A DNA stretch of 64,000 bases from Euborellia annulipes (taxonomy: Eukaryota; Arthropoda; Insecta; Dermaptera; Anisolabididae). The notes under the pieces were generated by a model, which saw nothing but the letters and a program-made list of their open reading frames with translations, was not told the DNA's origin and ran no database searches. Position 1 is the first letter of the stretch. Each line of letters starts with the position of its first letter. Below, piece by piece: positions 1 to 10,358 of the stretch. The translations under genes and the position numbers were made by a program. The stretch covers positions 1-64,000 of the forward strand of contig JAKCPI010031569.1 in the NCBI GenBank assembly GCA_023213315.1, read 5' to 3'.

Positions 1-80
1 GAACGTCGCTGGTTCGGACCCCAGGCAGTCCGATAATTTTATTTAAGGCATTTGGATACCAAATGCCTGGACCCTAAATA
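1..80 (+). mobile_element. SINE-1 copy, 5' part (interrupted)
   Basis: The T-arm/B-box side of a tRNA-like head (TGGTTCGGACCCCAGG) is followed by the SINE-1 body words GGCATTTGGATACC and TGCCTGGACCC. The start of the head lies outside the window. The fold-back element at 81-2002 splits this copy; the rest is at 2003-2125. Confidence 0.8.
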
Positions 81-2002
81 TGTACATTAGGGTGGCCGCA
101 AAAAACAAAATTTTTTAATTTCTTTCGGCCGAACCTCCTAAAAGTTGTCTTTTGGGTAGAAAATGATAATGGCAAAGTTTTAGCTAAATTGGGTAACGTT
201 AACCCGTGCCTCATCGGGGTTAAAATTTTGCGATTTTATCTAAAAATTCGCAGTTTTTACTTAATAAAACGAAAACCAAGATTCGTAGAAAAATTATTCT
301 TGGCTCATTTCATAGCAAATTTAATTCTCTTGAGGTTTTATAATAACTATTTTTTCATTAAAACGTATAGATTTAGAGATATTTACAAATTACCATTTCG
401 GTTTTGATATATTGCTTTTTCTGAAAAATAAATGGAAAGTCACATTATAGACCATTCGATATAACATTTTGCCGGAAAAATATTCCGAAGGGAATGAAAT
501 TTTTACTGGTTATTTGGGGGTACTCTAGAATGCCAATCCTAAGTTTTTGACCTCGAGGACCATGTGGGGGGAGGGGGAGGGGGGACAAAAACCTCAAAAA
601 TTTGAGAATTCTTCAGTTTTTTACTTATATCTTGTAAACTATTCATATTTTGTGAAATATAGCATAATTCAAAGTTGTAGAGCATTAAATTTGCTAAAAT
701 ATGGTATATAAAATGAATTCGTAGACCCAATACTAACCGAAATACGACTGGTCAATTTTGGACAAATTTACTAGAAATGAAAAAAAATATCAGAAAAAAC
801 GAATAGTCATGTCATTATCTACTTTTTACCTAGAAAGTATTCCGAAGTGAATTAAATTTTCACACGTTATTTGAGGGTACGCCAGATTGTCTATCCTAAG
901 TCTTCGACTTGGACGACCCTCTCTTAACTTGGAGGGGGTAGAGGAGGAAAAAACCTCAAAAATCTTTAACTTTTTTCAGTTTTTCTCATATATTTCGTAA
1001 ACTAAACATATTTTGTTTACCCTAGTCCTATACAAAGTTGTAGAGGATTAGATTACTAAGCTTTCCTACATAAAATGTATTTGTAAACTCAATATTAACC
1101 GAAATACGGTCGGTCAAAAGTAAGACCACAAAAATGTTGGTCTTTTTCAGTTTTTCGTTATACCGCGTAAACTAACCATATTATCTCCACCATAGCATTA
1201 AATAAAGTTGTAGAGTACTAGATTTACTAAAATATGGTACATAAAACGAATTTGTAAACCGAATATAAATCGTAATACGACCGGTCAAATTTAGATAAAT
1301 TTTCTCGAAAAGTAAAATTCTATTTAATTTTGACCGGCCGTTAGTATTGGGTCTACGAATTCATTTTATGTACCAAATTTTAGCAAATTTAATGCTCTAC
1401 AACTTTGAATTATGCTATATTTCACAAAATATGAATAGTTTACAAGATATAAGCAAAAAACTGAAGAATTCTCAAATTTTTGAGGTTTTTGTCCCCCTCC
1501 CCTCCCCCCACATGGTCCTCGAGGTCAAAAACTTAGGATTGGCATTCTAGAGTACCCCCAAATAACCAGTAAAAATTTCATTTCCTTCGGAATATTTTTC
1601 CGGCAAAATGTTATATCGAATGGTCTATAATGTGACTTTCCATTTATTTTTCAGAAAGAGCAATATATCAAAACCGAAATGGTAATTTGTAAATATCTCT
1701 AAATCTATACGTTTTAATGAAAAAATAGTTATTATAAAACGTCAAGAGAATTAAATTTGCTATGAAATGAGCCAAGAATAATTTTTCTACGATACTTGGT
1801 TTTCGTTTTATGAAGTAAAACCTGCGAATTTTTAGATAAAATCGCACTTTTTCAAAATTTTAACCCCGATGAGGCACGGGTTAACGTAACCCAATTTAGC
1901 TAAAACTTTGCCATTATCATTTTCTAGCCAAAAGACAACTTTTAGGAGGTTCGGCCGAAAGAAATTAAAAAATTTTGTTTTTTGCGGCCCCCCTAATGTA
2001 CA
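81..2002. mobile_element. Fold-back element with ~670-bp inverted arms, inserted in a SINE-1
   Basis: Arms at about 87-758 and 1332-1996 are inverted copies with only small differences (for example a missing AAAAAGT in the left arm near 228). Ends read TTAGGGTGGCCGCAAAAAAC versus TTAGGGGGGCCGC. TGTACA flanks both sides (81-86 and 1997-2002), and the SINE-1 body resumes across the gap, so the insertion junction is well supported. The 570-bp centre holds two further degraded copies of arm sequence (AAAGTTGTAGAG motifs at 671, 1034 and 1204). There is no coding capacity. A 6-bp duplication also occurs in Maverick/Polinton elements, but nothing else here supports that; superfamily unresolved. Confidence 0.8.
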
Positions 2003-2130
2003 TTAATCAATAACGGGTATCATTTAAAGTCCTAAATGACCTAAGTTGCCGAAAAGACTGTGTGAATGTGTGTGTGAATGTGAGTGTGGATGAGAAAAAA
2101 AGTGTGAATGTTAAAAAAAAAAAATTATTA
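2003..2130 (+). mobile_element. SINE-1 copy, 3' part
   Basis: Continues the copy at 1-80: AACGGGTATC, GACCTAAGTTGCCGAAAAGA, the TG-rich tail (GTGTGAATGTGTGTG) and an A/T run. This order (AACGGTTATCGT, GGCCTAAGTTGCCGAAAAG, TGTGTGAATG tail) defines the SINE-1 3' half throughout the window. Confidence 0.8.
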
Positions 2131-2433
2131 TTTTTTTTTTAACCTCTATTTAAAAAAATAGGTGTGGAAGCGAAGAAATTTTTTTTAGGGAGGTGTAATA
2201 AAATTAAGAAATTTTATATTTAAGTTAGGCACCCCCCTGGGACGTGACACGAAGCTTTTGAACAAAATCGGCCAAAGAGTACTAGTACTTTACTGATGCA
2301 CTTTTTCAGTGTTTTTTTTTTCGATTCTCTCTAAATTTGCTCCAACGATTTTTTTTAAATTCAAAAATCAATCCTCTTTAAAATGTATATTCTCATTTTG
2401 TCATTGAAATCTTCTGAAGACCAATTTACTCTT

Positions 2434-4111
2434 GGGTCATTCCACGTCAGTTCAACCAGGCCATTTCACCCATAATCTCAGATTTTTATGAAACTTGGTA
2501 TTTTTGTTCTATATATATAGATAAGTAACAGCACCAAATTTCAATTTTTTATCTCACTTAGTTTTCGAGTTATGGCTCTTTAAAGTTTTGATTTTTTCAC
2601 CTTGCGCGGCTTGGCTAATGCCAAACAAAATGTGACATGGAAGAGAAAATAATTTCTCATTTGCTTATTTGACACCCAATCTTGATGAAATTTTTTTGGT
2701 ATGTTCTTTAAACAGTAAGGAATTAGAAAAAAAATATATCACGAATCTAAGTTAATCCTAAAATATAAAAAAAAATTCATATTGTTGATTTTTTTTTAGT
2801 TTTGAAAACGCAAACATGCTTTAGCGCTAAAGCCAATATCTCCAAAAGGGAATGAGATATTCAAGAAATTTTTTTTCTAAATAATCTACATGAAATGGGC
2901 TTTAATTTAGTAAAATAAAAAGTTTGTGTATTTTGTTCCCTCTATTTCTAAAGTCCATTGCAAGTTTCAATATATAGTTTTACATGTTAAAAAAGGTTTC
3001 AAGGGCAAAATGAAAATATACATTTTAAAGAGCATCTAAACAATAATTGATTTATGAATTTTAATAAAAATCGTTGCAGGAAATTTTGAGAAAATTGGAA
3101 AAAACTGAAAAAGTACATCAGTAAAGTACTAGTACTTTTTGGCCGATTTTGTTCAAAAGCTTATTTAGAGTGTCCGGGAGGGTACCTAACTTAAATATAA
3201 AATTTCAACCTCCTAGCTCAATCCTTTCATACTTTCAATTGAATTGATTGAATTTTCGTCTGTGTTCAGTTTTAAGCAGACACACACAGAGTGTCCATTT
3301 GAAATCATGAAAGAATTGAGCTAGGAGGTTGAAATTTTATATTTAAGTTAGGCACCCTCCCGGGCACTCAAAATAAGCTTTTGAACAAAATCGGCCAAAA
3401 AGTACTAGTACTTTACTGATGTACTTTTTCAGTTTTTTCCAATTTTCTCAAAATTTCCTGCAACGATTTTTATTAAAATTCATAAATCAATTATTGTTTA
3501 GATGCTCTTTAAAATGTATATTTTCATTTTGCCCTTGAAACCTTTTTAACATGTAAAACTATATATTGAAACTTGCAATGGACTTTAGAAATAGAGGGAA
3601 CAAAATACACAAACATTTTATTTTACTAAATTAAAGCCCATTTCATGTAGATTATTTAGAAAAAAAAATTTCTTGAATATCTCATTCCCTTTTGGAGATA
3701 TTGGCTTTAGCGCTAAAGCATGTTTGCGTTTTCAAAACTAAAAAAAAATCAACAATATGAATTTTTTTTTATATTTTAGGATTAACTTAGATTCGTGATA
3801 TATTTTTTTTCTAATTCCTTATTGTTTAAAGAACATACCAAAAAATTTCATCAAGATTGGGTGTCAAATAAGCAAATGAGAAATTATTTTCTCTTCCATG
3901 TCACATTTTGTTTGGCATTAGCCAAGCCGCGCAAGGTGAAAAAATCAAAACTTTAAAGAGCCATAACTCGAAAACTAAGTGAGATAAAAAATTGAAATTT
4001 GGTGCTGTTACTTATCTATATATATAGAACAAACATACCAAGTTTCATAAAAATCTGAGATTATGGGTGAAAATTTTTTATTTTTTTGGTTGATTTGACG
4101 TGGAATGACCC
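2434..4111. mobile_element. Fold-back TIR element, arms ~800 bp, GGGTCATTCCACGTCA ends
   Basis: The left end GGGTCATTCCACGTCA and its inverse TGACGTGGAATGACCC close a nearly perfect palindrome: arms about 2434-3233 and 3306-4111 with a ~75-bp centre. The TCTT duplication at 2430-2433 and 4112-4115 matches the intact family A sequence ACTCTTGTACT. The inner ~240 bp of each arm is itself family A-like sequence (TACATTTTAAAGAGCATC, AAGTACTAGTACTT). There is no open frame. A 4-bp duplication is reported for Sola-type transposons, but the assignment is open. Confidence 0.85.
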
Positions 4112-4231
4112 TCTTGTACTCCATAGAAAAGATAGGAGAAATGGTTGCCATGGTAACAAAATATAAATATTTCGCCATAATTATAAATTTTACAACTTTA
4201 AAATCGAATGTACCGTACTGTTGGAAACTAA

Positions 4232-4374
4232 TATATATAAATGCATAAATAACGGTTATCGTAAATGTCTTATATGGCCTGAGCTGCCGAAAAGACAGTG
4301 TGAATGTGTGTGTGAGTGTGAGTGTGAATGAGAAAAAAGTGTGAATGTTTTTTTATAAAAAAAAAAAAAAAAAA
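4232..4374 (+). mobile_element. SINE-1, 5'-truncated, with 15-bp target duplication
   Basis: Starts in the body (AACGGTTATCGTAAATGTC), includes GCCGAAAAGACAG and the GTGTGAATG tail, and ends in an A run. ACTGTTGGAAACTAA flanks it at 4217-4231 and 4375-4389. It lies inside a family A copy. Confidence 0.85.
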
Positions 4375-4499
4375 ACTGTTGGAAACTAAATACATGTCGA
4401 CACAAAAAATCTAGTGTGACAAGCACAGTACACAACTTGCGATTACCGAAGGTAAGAGAAAGTTGTGTGCTGTGCGACCAGTCACACCAGATTTTTTCT

Positions 4500-4686
4500 C
4501 ATTCACACAGTTTTTTCGGCAACTTAGGCCATTTAAGGCTTTAAACGATATCCGTTATTGATTATTATACATATTGGGGTCCAGGCATTCTTATTTAAGC
4601 CGTTTGGTATCCAAATGCCTTAAATAAAATCTTCGGACTGCCTGGGGTCCGAACCCTACCCTACCAACTACTCCAAGCCCCGTGGG
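4500..4686 (-). mobile_element. SINE-1, minus strand, tRNA head partly degraded
   Basis: Read on the minus strand: GGGGCTTGGAGTAGTTGGTAGG head, GGGTTCGGACCCCAGGCAGTC, the body with TGCCTGGACCCC, then GCCGAAAAAACTGTGTGAATG. It directly abuts the family A hairpin on its left. Confidence 0.8.
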
Positions 4687-4848
4687 CCAAAATATAAATA
4701 TTTTTCTATGTTTATAAATTTTATATCTCGAATTTAAATATATATTTATTGTAAAAAAAACTCTGGTGTGACAAGCACAAACACAACTTTCAACCGAAGG
4801 TAAGAGAGATTTGTGTGCTGTGCGGCTAGTCATACCGGATTTTTTAAT
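4687..4848 (-). mobile_element. Family A fragment with terminal hairpin
   Basis: AAAATATAAATATTTTTC...TTTATAAATTTTA, then a degraded hairpin: CTCTGGTGTGACAAGCAC...GGTAAGAGAGATTTGTGTGC...GTCATACCGGA. Only the hairpin-proximal part remains. Confidence 0.75.
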
Positions 4849-4994
4849 AATAAATAAATATTAAAATTAAATAATCTTCAGTTAGTTAAATAGAGGAGCT
4901 TCATTAAAGATTTTAAATAATATTAGACAAGCGGTTTCCAACCTTTATTTACCTTCCGGAAATAGGAAAGAAGAGATTAGTTCCTTTGTTTATA

Positions 4995-5119
4995 TCTTGA
5001 ATTCTAATATATCGACGGAAAAAAAATATATGTGGACGCAAAAAATCTGGTGTGACACAACTTTTTATCACCGAGTGTAAGCGAAAGTTGTGTGCTGTGC
5101 GACAAATCACACCAAATTA
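4995..5119 (-). mobile_element. Family A fragment with shortened hairpin
   Basis: TATATCTTGAATTCTA and ATATATGTGGACGC precede TCTGGTGTGACACAAC...GTTGTGTGCTGTGCGACAAATC. The left arm of the hairpin lost its middle part. Confidence 0.7.
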
Positions 5120-5181
5120 AATGAATGTGTTTGTGTAAAAGATAGGAAAAAAAAGCATCCATAAGAATCTTTCAAAGATAA

Positions 5182-5768
5182 AAAAAAATCTGGTGTGATG
5201 GTCGCACAGGACACAACTTTATCTCACCAAAGGCCACACCAGATTTTTTGTGTCGACATATATTTAGTTTCCGCCAATATTTTAAAATTCAAGATATAAA
5301 CCAGGGAAAATATTTATATTTTTTTACTATGGCAACCATCCCTCCTAACTTCCCTATGAAGTACAAGAGTAAAGTGTGCTTTAAACAATTTTGAGGGCAA
5401 AATGAGAATATACATTTTAAAAAGCATCTAAAAAATAATTAATTTTTGAATTTTAATCAAAATCTTTAATTTTGGAAAAAATTGAAAAATACTAGTAAAT
5501 TACTAGTACTTTTTGGCCGATTTTGTTTAAAAGTTTATTTTTCCTCCTAAGTGGGGTGCCTAACTTAAATTGAATATTTCAATCCCCTAGCTTTTATCGT
5601 TGTTGAGATTGACAGACACACACACAGAGAGACCAATTTCAGGGACCCACTTTTTTGGGACTCAGGGGACGTTAAAGCGTGTATATCCTTTAAAATCTCG
5701 ACATCGAATTTTTAACATGATCGCAATATTTTGTATTTATTTCATTTATAGGGTAAGAGAAAGTAAAA
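5182..5768 (+). mobile_element. Family A element, near complete
   Basis: Left hairpin 5189-5252 (TCTGGTGTGATGGTCGCAC...GGCCACACCAGA), then GTGTCGACATATATTTAG, a degraded X-box (ACTATGGCAAC), TACTAGTACTTTTTGGCC, a short CA microsatellite near 5611, GACATCGAATTTTTAACATG, and the right end GGGTAAGAGAAAG followed by TAAAA. Neither strand codes. Confidence 0.85.
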
Positions 5769-5983
5769 CGAATGTTAAAATAAATTTTCAAACAAAATAA
5801 TTTACTTATATTAGGTTTCAAATCGAAAAAAAGCCAAAAATAAAATTTTAATTTCCATATGTATATATTTATGTAGGCCTACAAACTTTTCTACCATGTT
5901 TGAGTGTGTGTCTGTGTGTGTGTGTGTAGATTTGGTAATCACTAAAAATAATAATTAAAAATAAAATATTAAATGTTTTAATG

Positions 5984-6811
5984 AAAAAATCTGGTGTGAC
6001 TGGCGCACAGCACACAACTTTCTCTTACCTTCGGTAATCGAAAGTTGTGTACTGTGCTTGTCACACCAGATTTTTTGTGTCGACATGTATTTAGTTTCCG
6101 ACAGTAGGGTACAATTGAATTCAAGATGTAAAATTTATAAGTATGGGAAATTGGATACCAGATGGCTTAAATAAGAATGCCTGGACCCTATATATGTATA
6201 TTTATTCAATAACGGTTATCGTAAATGTCTTATATGGCCTGAGTTGCCGAAAAGACAGTGTGAATGTGTGTAAGTATGGGAAAATATTTATATTTTGATA
6301 CCATGGCAACCATTTCTCCTATCTTTTCTATGGAGTACAAGAGTAAAGTGGTCTTCAGAAGATTTCAATCACAAAATGAGAATATACATTTTATAGAGAA
6401 TCTAAAAAATAATTGATTTTTGAATTTAAAAAAAAATCGTTGGAGCAAATTTTGAGAAAATCGAAAAAAAACTGAAAAAGTGAATCAGTAAAGTGCTAGT
6501 ACTTTTTGGTCGATTTTGTTCAAAAGCTTCGTGTCACGTCCCATGGGGGTGCCTAAATTAAATATAAAATTTCAACTTCCTAGCTCTTTTCGTTCTTGAG
6601 ATATTTTGTTCACAGACACACACACAGACACACACACACAGACAGACACACACACAGACAGACCATGTCGCGAAAACCACTTTTTTGGATTCAGGGAACC
6701 TCAAAACGTGAAGATCCATCAAAATCTCGACATCGAATTTTTGACATGAATCCAATACTTTCTCTCTATATATATATATTACATATATACATAGGTAAGA
6801 GAAAGTAAAAA
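5984..6811 (+). mobile_element. Family A element, complete, with SINE-1 inside
   Basis: Hairpin about 5988-6072 (arms TCTGGTGTGACTGGCGCAC and GTGCTTGTCACACCAGA). X-box variant GATACCATGGCAAC at 6297-6310. CA/CAGA microsatellite 6612-6662. CATGTCGCGAAAACCACTTT. Right hairpin CTTTCTCTCTATATAT...ATAGGTAAGAGAAAG ending at 6805. SINE-1 at 6151-6270 is flanked by TAAGTATGGGAAA. Confidence 0.9.
6151..6270 (+). mobile_element. SINE-1 partial copy with 13-bp target duplication
   Basis: Runs from TTGGATACCAGATGGCTTAA through ATGCCTGGACCC to GCCGAAAAGACAGTGTGAATG. TAAGTATGGGAAA repeats at 6138-6150 and 6271-6283. The tRNA head is missing. Confidence 0.85.
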
Positions 6812-7130
6812 GCAAATGGATTTAAAATAAAATAATTTAAAAAAATAATAATATATAATTTAAGGGAGTGCATTGAACGAAGTGGGGCGTTTTATATCAA
6901 AAACTATTCATGAACAAACCAAAATAAATAAAAAAGGGAATTAAATAAATATTGTACACTAAACGAATGACGGACCGATAAGCTTAGAGGCTCGACTTCT
7001 TCCCTAGAGCAGGCCTAAGCCTCTATGCTCAACCAAACTTAAAGAGTAAAAATTATTCCCATTTATATTTCACAGAGATATTAACTTTGCCCATCAACCG
7101 TAGGTTGGACAGGTAAAGTTAATGTAATCG
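6812..7130. other. No recognised gene; start of a Helitron-like stretch
   Basis: AT-rich sequence. GACGGACCGATAAGCTTAGA and GAGCAGGCCTAAGCCTC look like remnants of the element whose 3' end is at 7691-7720, but its 5' end could not be fixed. Confidence 0.3.
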
Positions 7131-7721
7131 TAAAAAAAATCGAAATTTTTCTGAAGCTGCCAAAATGCGTTTTGAGGTCCCCTGAATCCATTTAAGAAGT
7201 TTTTGGAATGATGTCAGTGTGTGTGTGTGTGTCTGTGTGTGTGTGTGTGTGTGTGTATGTTTGTGGTAATTTTTTTCGTCAACGAAATCTCAAAAACTAT
7301 TCATTCAATTGTTTTGAAATTTTGCACCCATAAACTAGGGGTAGAGGCCAAGAACTGAAAAGCTTTTGGTAAACATCGGACCATTAGGGGGGCTCTAGGG
7401 GGGGGACAAAAATTTTTTTCTTACATAGCCTATAATTTTTTTTATATATTCAGAAACTAGACTTCCTCCCGAGTAAAATGATATAATATATGTATAACAT
7501 CGGACCATCAGGGGGGCTCTAGGGGGGGGGGACAAATATTTTTTTCTTGAGTAGTGGGTGGGCAAAGTTGTGCGCTCGGCTTAGTTCGACCCTTTATTTT
7601 TAATTGATATCCTAAATTGGTAAAAATCTTGTCCTTCCTCGACGGTAACATGTTTGCCGAAGGTGAGCAAGGGACACTGGCTAAGCCTAAAGCCCGCTGA
7701 AGGCGGGTATTGCAGCTAGTT
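7131..7721 (+). mobile_element. Helitron-like element, 3' end with hairpin and CTAG
   Basis: The 3' end reads CCCGC-TGAAG-GCGGG (a 5-bp hairpin at about 7691-7705), then TATTGCAG and CTAG before a T. This matches the Helitron rule of a short hairpin followed by CTRR next to T. Inside are a long TG microsatellite (7216-7256) and two copies of ACATCGGACCAT(T/C)AGGGG with a G run (about 7373 and 7497). No Rep/helicase coding is present, so it would be non-autonomous. The 5' boundary is arbitrary. Confidence 0.5.
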
Positions 7722-7796
7722 TCGTATAAAATATTTCACTTTTTAATGTCACACAAAAAGATGAGCTCCAGGCTTTGAAAATTACTGATTTTAATT

Positions 7797-8110
7797 AAAC
7801 AGCGAAATAGAATTTATTTTTTCAATTAAAAAAAAATATTTAATTAGTAATTATGATAGAAAAGTTTTGCATGGGGTGGGAGAGGAGAGAGAAAAAGAGA
7901 AGGGACTTATTAGATTAAAGAAAAACATGTTAATAATAGTGATTAATAAAGAATATTTGTTTTTAAATTTTATCTATTAAGAAAAATGGTATTTTAGTTT
8001 ATTAGAAGGGGGTGATTTACACCCTCTCACTCCCTGGGTGTCATACTTTATCAGAATGTTATAATTACAAATTGGATAATATTATGAGTATATTAAAAAG
8101 AGAAAAAAAG
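7797..8110 (+). repeat. Family D repeat, copy 1
   Basis: CATGGGGTGGGAGAGGAGAG, AAAAATGGTATTTTAGTTTA and GGTGATTTACACCCTCTCAC recur at 8640-8985, and in degraded form near 63680-63945. Purine-rich and non-coding. Confidence 0.75.
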
Positions 8111-8136
8111 TGAAAATATAAGCTTATATATGTAAT

Positions 8137-8368
8137 ATTGCGATCATATCAAAAGTTCGATGTCGAGGATAATAAAGGAAATACTCGTTTTGAGGGTGCC
8201 TAATTCCAAAAAAAAAAGTGGGTCCCTCAAAATGCTCAGTAGGGGTGTTTGTTTGTTAAAATGTATTTCGACACAAAAAATCTGGCAAACAAATACAGAA
8301 TGCAACTTTAAATTATCGAAAGTAAGAGAAAGTTGTGTGCTGTGCAATAACTCACACCAGATTACCCC
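8137..8368 (-). mobile_element. Family A copy with large internal deletion
   Basis: The right-end part (AAAAGTTCGATGTCGAGG, GTTTTGAGGGTGCCT) is joined directly to the hairpin (TCTGGCAAACAAATACAG... GTAAGAGAAAGTTGTGTGC). All of the X-box and microsatellite body is gone. Confidence 0.65.
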
Positions 8369-8640
8369 TCCCCCTCACTGAAAAACTCCTCTGGATCCGC
8401 CCTTGCTAAGGGGAGGGAGACAGAACATACCCCAATTGAGTGGAGGAAAGAATTTTATAAAAAATATAATTTTTATTTTGAAATTTTATTTATAATAGTA
8501 ATTTGGTGTCTAAGAAGGGGTGGGTTACACTCTCTCTCATCCCACTTTATTAAATACCTTAATAATTAGATGATCAAACGGGGAGTCGTGAATTTGGGGG
8601 GTGAATGAACGTCGTTTTTGCACAAATAACAAAGAAATAG
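8369..8640. repeat. Family D-related stretch
   Basis: GGTGGGTTACACTCTCTCTC resembles the family D GGTGATTTACACCCTCTCAC segment. TACCTTAATAATTAGATGAT and GTGAATGAACGTCG recur at 9046-9100. I infer repeated units of one larger family. Confidence 0.5.
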
Positions 8641-9115
8641 ACGAAATTTAAGAATTTAATTTTTCAATTAAAAAAAATATTTAATTACTAATTATAATAG
8701 AAGTTTTAGAGTTTTTGTTAAGAAAACCATGGGGTGGGGGAGGAGAGAGAGAAAAAGAGAACGGACTTGATATAATTAAAGAAAAAATGTTAATAATAGT
8801 GAATTAATTAATAAGTTTTGTTTTTAAATTTGATATATTAAGAAAAATGGTATTTTAGTTTATTAGAAGAGGGTGATTTACACCCTCTCACTCCCTGGGT
8901 GTCATACTTTATCAGAGTGTTATAATTATACCAGTAAATTGGATAATATTATGAGTATATTAAAAAGAGAGAAAAAAAAAGTGAAAAAAAAAAAAAAAAA
9001 TAGAAAATTAATCCGTTATGCAAATGAGATAAGGAAATATTTCAATACCTTAATGATAAGATGACCAAACGAGTGGATGAACGTCTTAATTGCACAAATA
9101 ACACAACACAATAGA
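8640..9115 (+). repeat. Family D repeat, copy 2
   Basis: Direct copy of 7797-8110 with small differences, extended by an A run near 8980 and ACCTTAATGATAAGATGACC. Together with 8369-8640 this looks like an irregular tandem block. Confidence 0.7.
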
Positions 9116-9300
9116 AAATAAACTAATTAAACACGCGCGAGAGACGAACGGAGTGATTCATGACACGACTCGAATTCAACTAGAGACATGCAGGCAGGCA
9201 GCAGACAGAGAGAGACAGCATTGGTCTCGGAGTGCCCAAATAAAATTATCAAATTAATTCTCTATTTATAAAAATACTTTTCATTTGAAAACAAACTAAC
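9116..9300. other. Unique-looking stretch, no gene recognised
   Basis: Moderate GC (CACGCGCGAGAGACGAACGG, ATGCAGGCAGGCAGCAGACA). No coding frame, splice sites or match to the window's repeat families. Confidence 0.4.
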
Positions 9301-9380
9301 GGGGATTTATTCACTTGGGAATAAAATCGATATCTCTTTTATTAAATAACTATTAAAAGACTCACTTCTTTTACACACCC

Positions 9381-9940
9381 TTAAAACCCACCCCTATTTG
9401 AATAAAATACTTCTAAGCGTAATTTTTTGTATTTATTTATTTATTAGGGATCTATTCGAAGTGAAATAATTTTTAAAAGACTTAATTAATCCACCCCCAA
9501 AACCCACCCCTATTTGAATAAAATACTTCTAAGCGTAATTTTTTGTATTTATTTATTTATTAGGGATCTATTCGAAGTGAAATAATTTTTAAAAGACTTA
9601 ATTAATCCACCCCCAAAACCTACCCTCTATAAAATAAAATACTTCTAAGCGTAGTTTTTTGTATTTATTTATTTATTAGGGATCTATTCGAACTAAAATA
9701 ATTTTTAAAAGGAGTCACTTAATTAATCCACCCCCAAAACCTACCCTCTATAAAATAAAATACTTCTAAGCGTAATTTTTTGTATTTATTTATTTATTAG
9801 GGATCTATTCGAACTAAAATAATTTTTAAAAGACTTAATTAATCCACCCCCAAAACCTACCCTCTATAAAATAAAATACTTCTAAGCGTAATTTTTTGTA
9901 TTTATTTATTTATTAGGGATATATTCGAAGTGAAATATAT
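9381..9940 (+). repeat. Tandem array, ~116-bp unit, five copies
   Basis: The word AATAAAATACTTCTAAGCGT starts at 9401, 9517, 9633, 9754 and 9870, giving spacings of 116, 116, 121 and 116. Each unit carries ATTTATTTATTTATTAGGGA and a CCACCCCCAAAACC block. Copies are nearly identical, so the array is young. A partial unit precedes it at about 9300. Confidence 0.95.
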
Positions 9941-9944
9941 ACAT

Positions 9945-10098
9945 ACAGTATAGGTAAGATATTAGCTTTTCACACCGGAGTCCCGGGTTCGCTTCCCGTT
10001 CCAAGCGAGAAAAATTTATTTCATTTGATTTGACTACAAATCATTTGAAATAAATAGGGATGGGGTCTAAATGGCCTTAGATGCCGGAAAAGACCTTA
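9945..10098 (+). mobile_element. SINE-2 copy
   Basis: A tRNA-like 3' head part (CCCGGGTTCGCTTCCCGTTC, a B-box-like element) is followed by AATTTATTTCATTTGATTTG, ACAAATCATTTGAAATAAAT, and TGGGGTCTAAATGGCCTTAG, ATGCCGGAAAAGAC. The same order occurs at 11776-11925 and, inverted, at 14035-14155. Confidence 0.7.
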
Positions 10099-10099
10099 A

Positions 10100-10358
10100 A
10101 AAAATGTACTTTTCAGTTTTTTTTTCGATTTTCTCAGAATTCGCTCCACCGATTTTTGATTAAAATTTAAAAATAAGTTATTTTTTTTTTTTTTTTTTTA
10201 GAGTCACTTTAAAATGTATATTCTCATTTTGAAGCGAAATCTTATGAATTGCTCTCGGGCTTTTGTATAAAAAATCTAGTGTGACAAGTACAGAACTTTC
10301 TCTTTCCAAAGGTTAGAGAAAGTTGTGTGCTGTGCGACCGGTCACCCCAGGTTTTTCT
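10100..10358 (-). mobile_element. Family A fragment with hairpin
   Basis: TGTACTTTTCAG, CGATTTTCTCAGAATTCGCT, an expanded T run (10177-10199) and the hairpin TCTAGTGTGACAAGTACAG...GTTGTGTGCTGTGCGACCGG. The X-box segment is deleted. Confidence 0.75.

Larger units (their letters stand above)
2176..4497 (-). mobile_element. Family A copy, interrupted by a fold-back element and a SINE
   Basis: Minus-oriented family A body at 2176-2433 and 4112-4231, ending with the terminal hairpin at about 4404-4497 (TCTAGTGTGAC...GTCACACCAGA). The X-box GTTGCCATGGTAAC is at 4144-4157. The fold-back element 2434-4111 and SINE-1 4232-4374 are inserted. Joining the flanks restores the family A order, which proves the nesting. 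The other terminal hairpin is missing. Confidence 0.85.

Noticed and set aside
81..2002. Maverick/Polinton
   Set aside because: A 6-bp duplication and long TIRs fit, but the element is under 2 kb with no coding remnants, and the ends do not start with AG.
9381..9940. CRISPR array
   Set aside because: Repeat units are adjacent with no unique spacers, and the context is eukaryotic.
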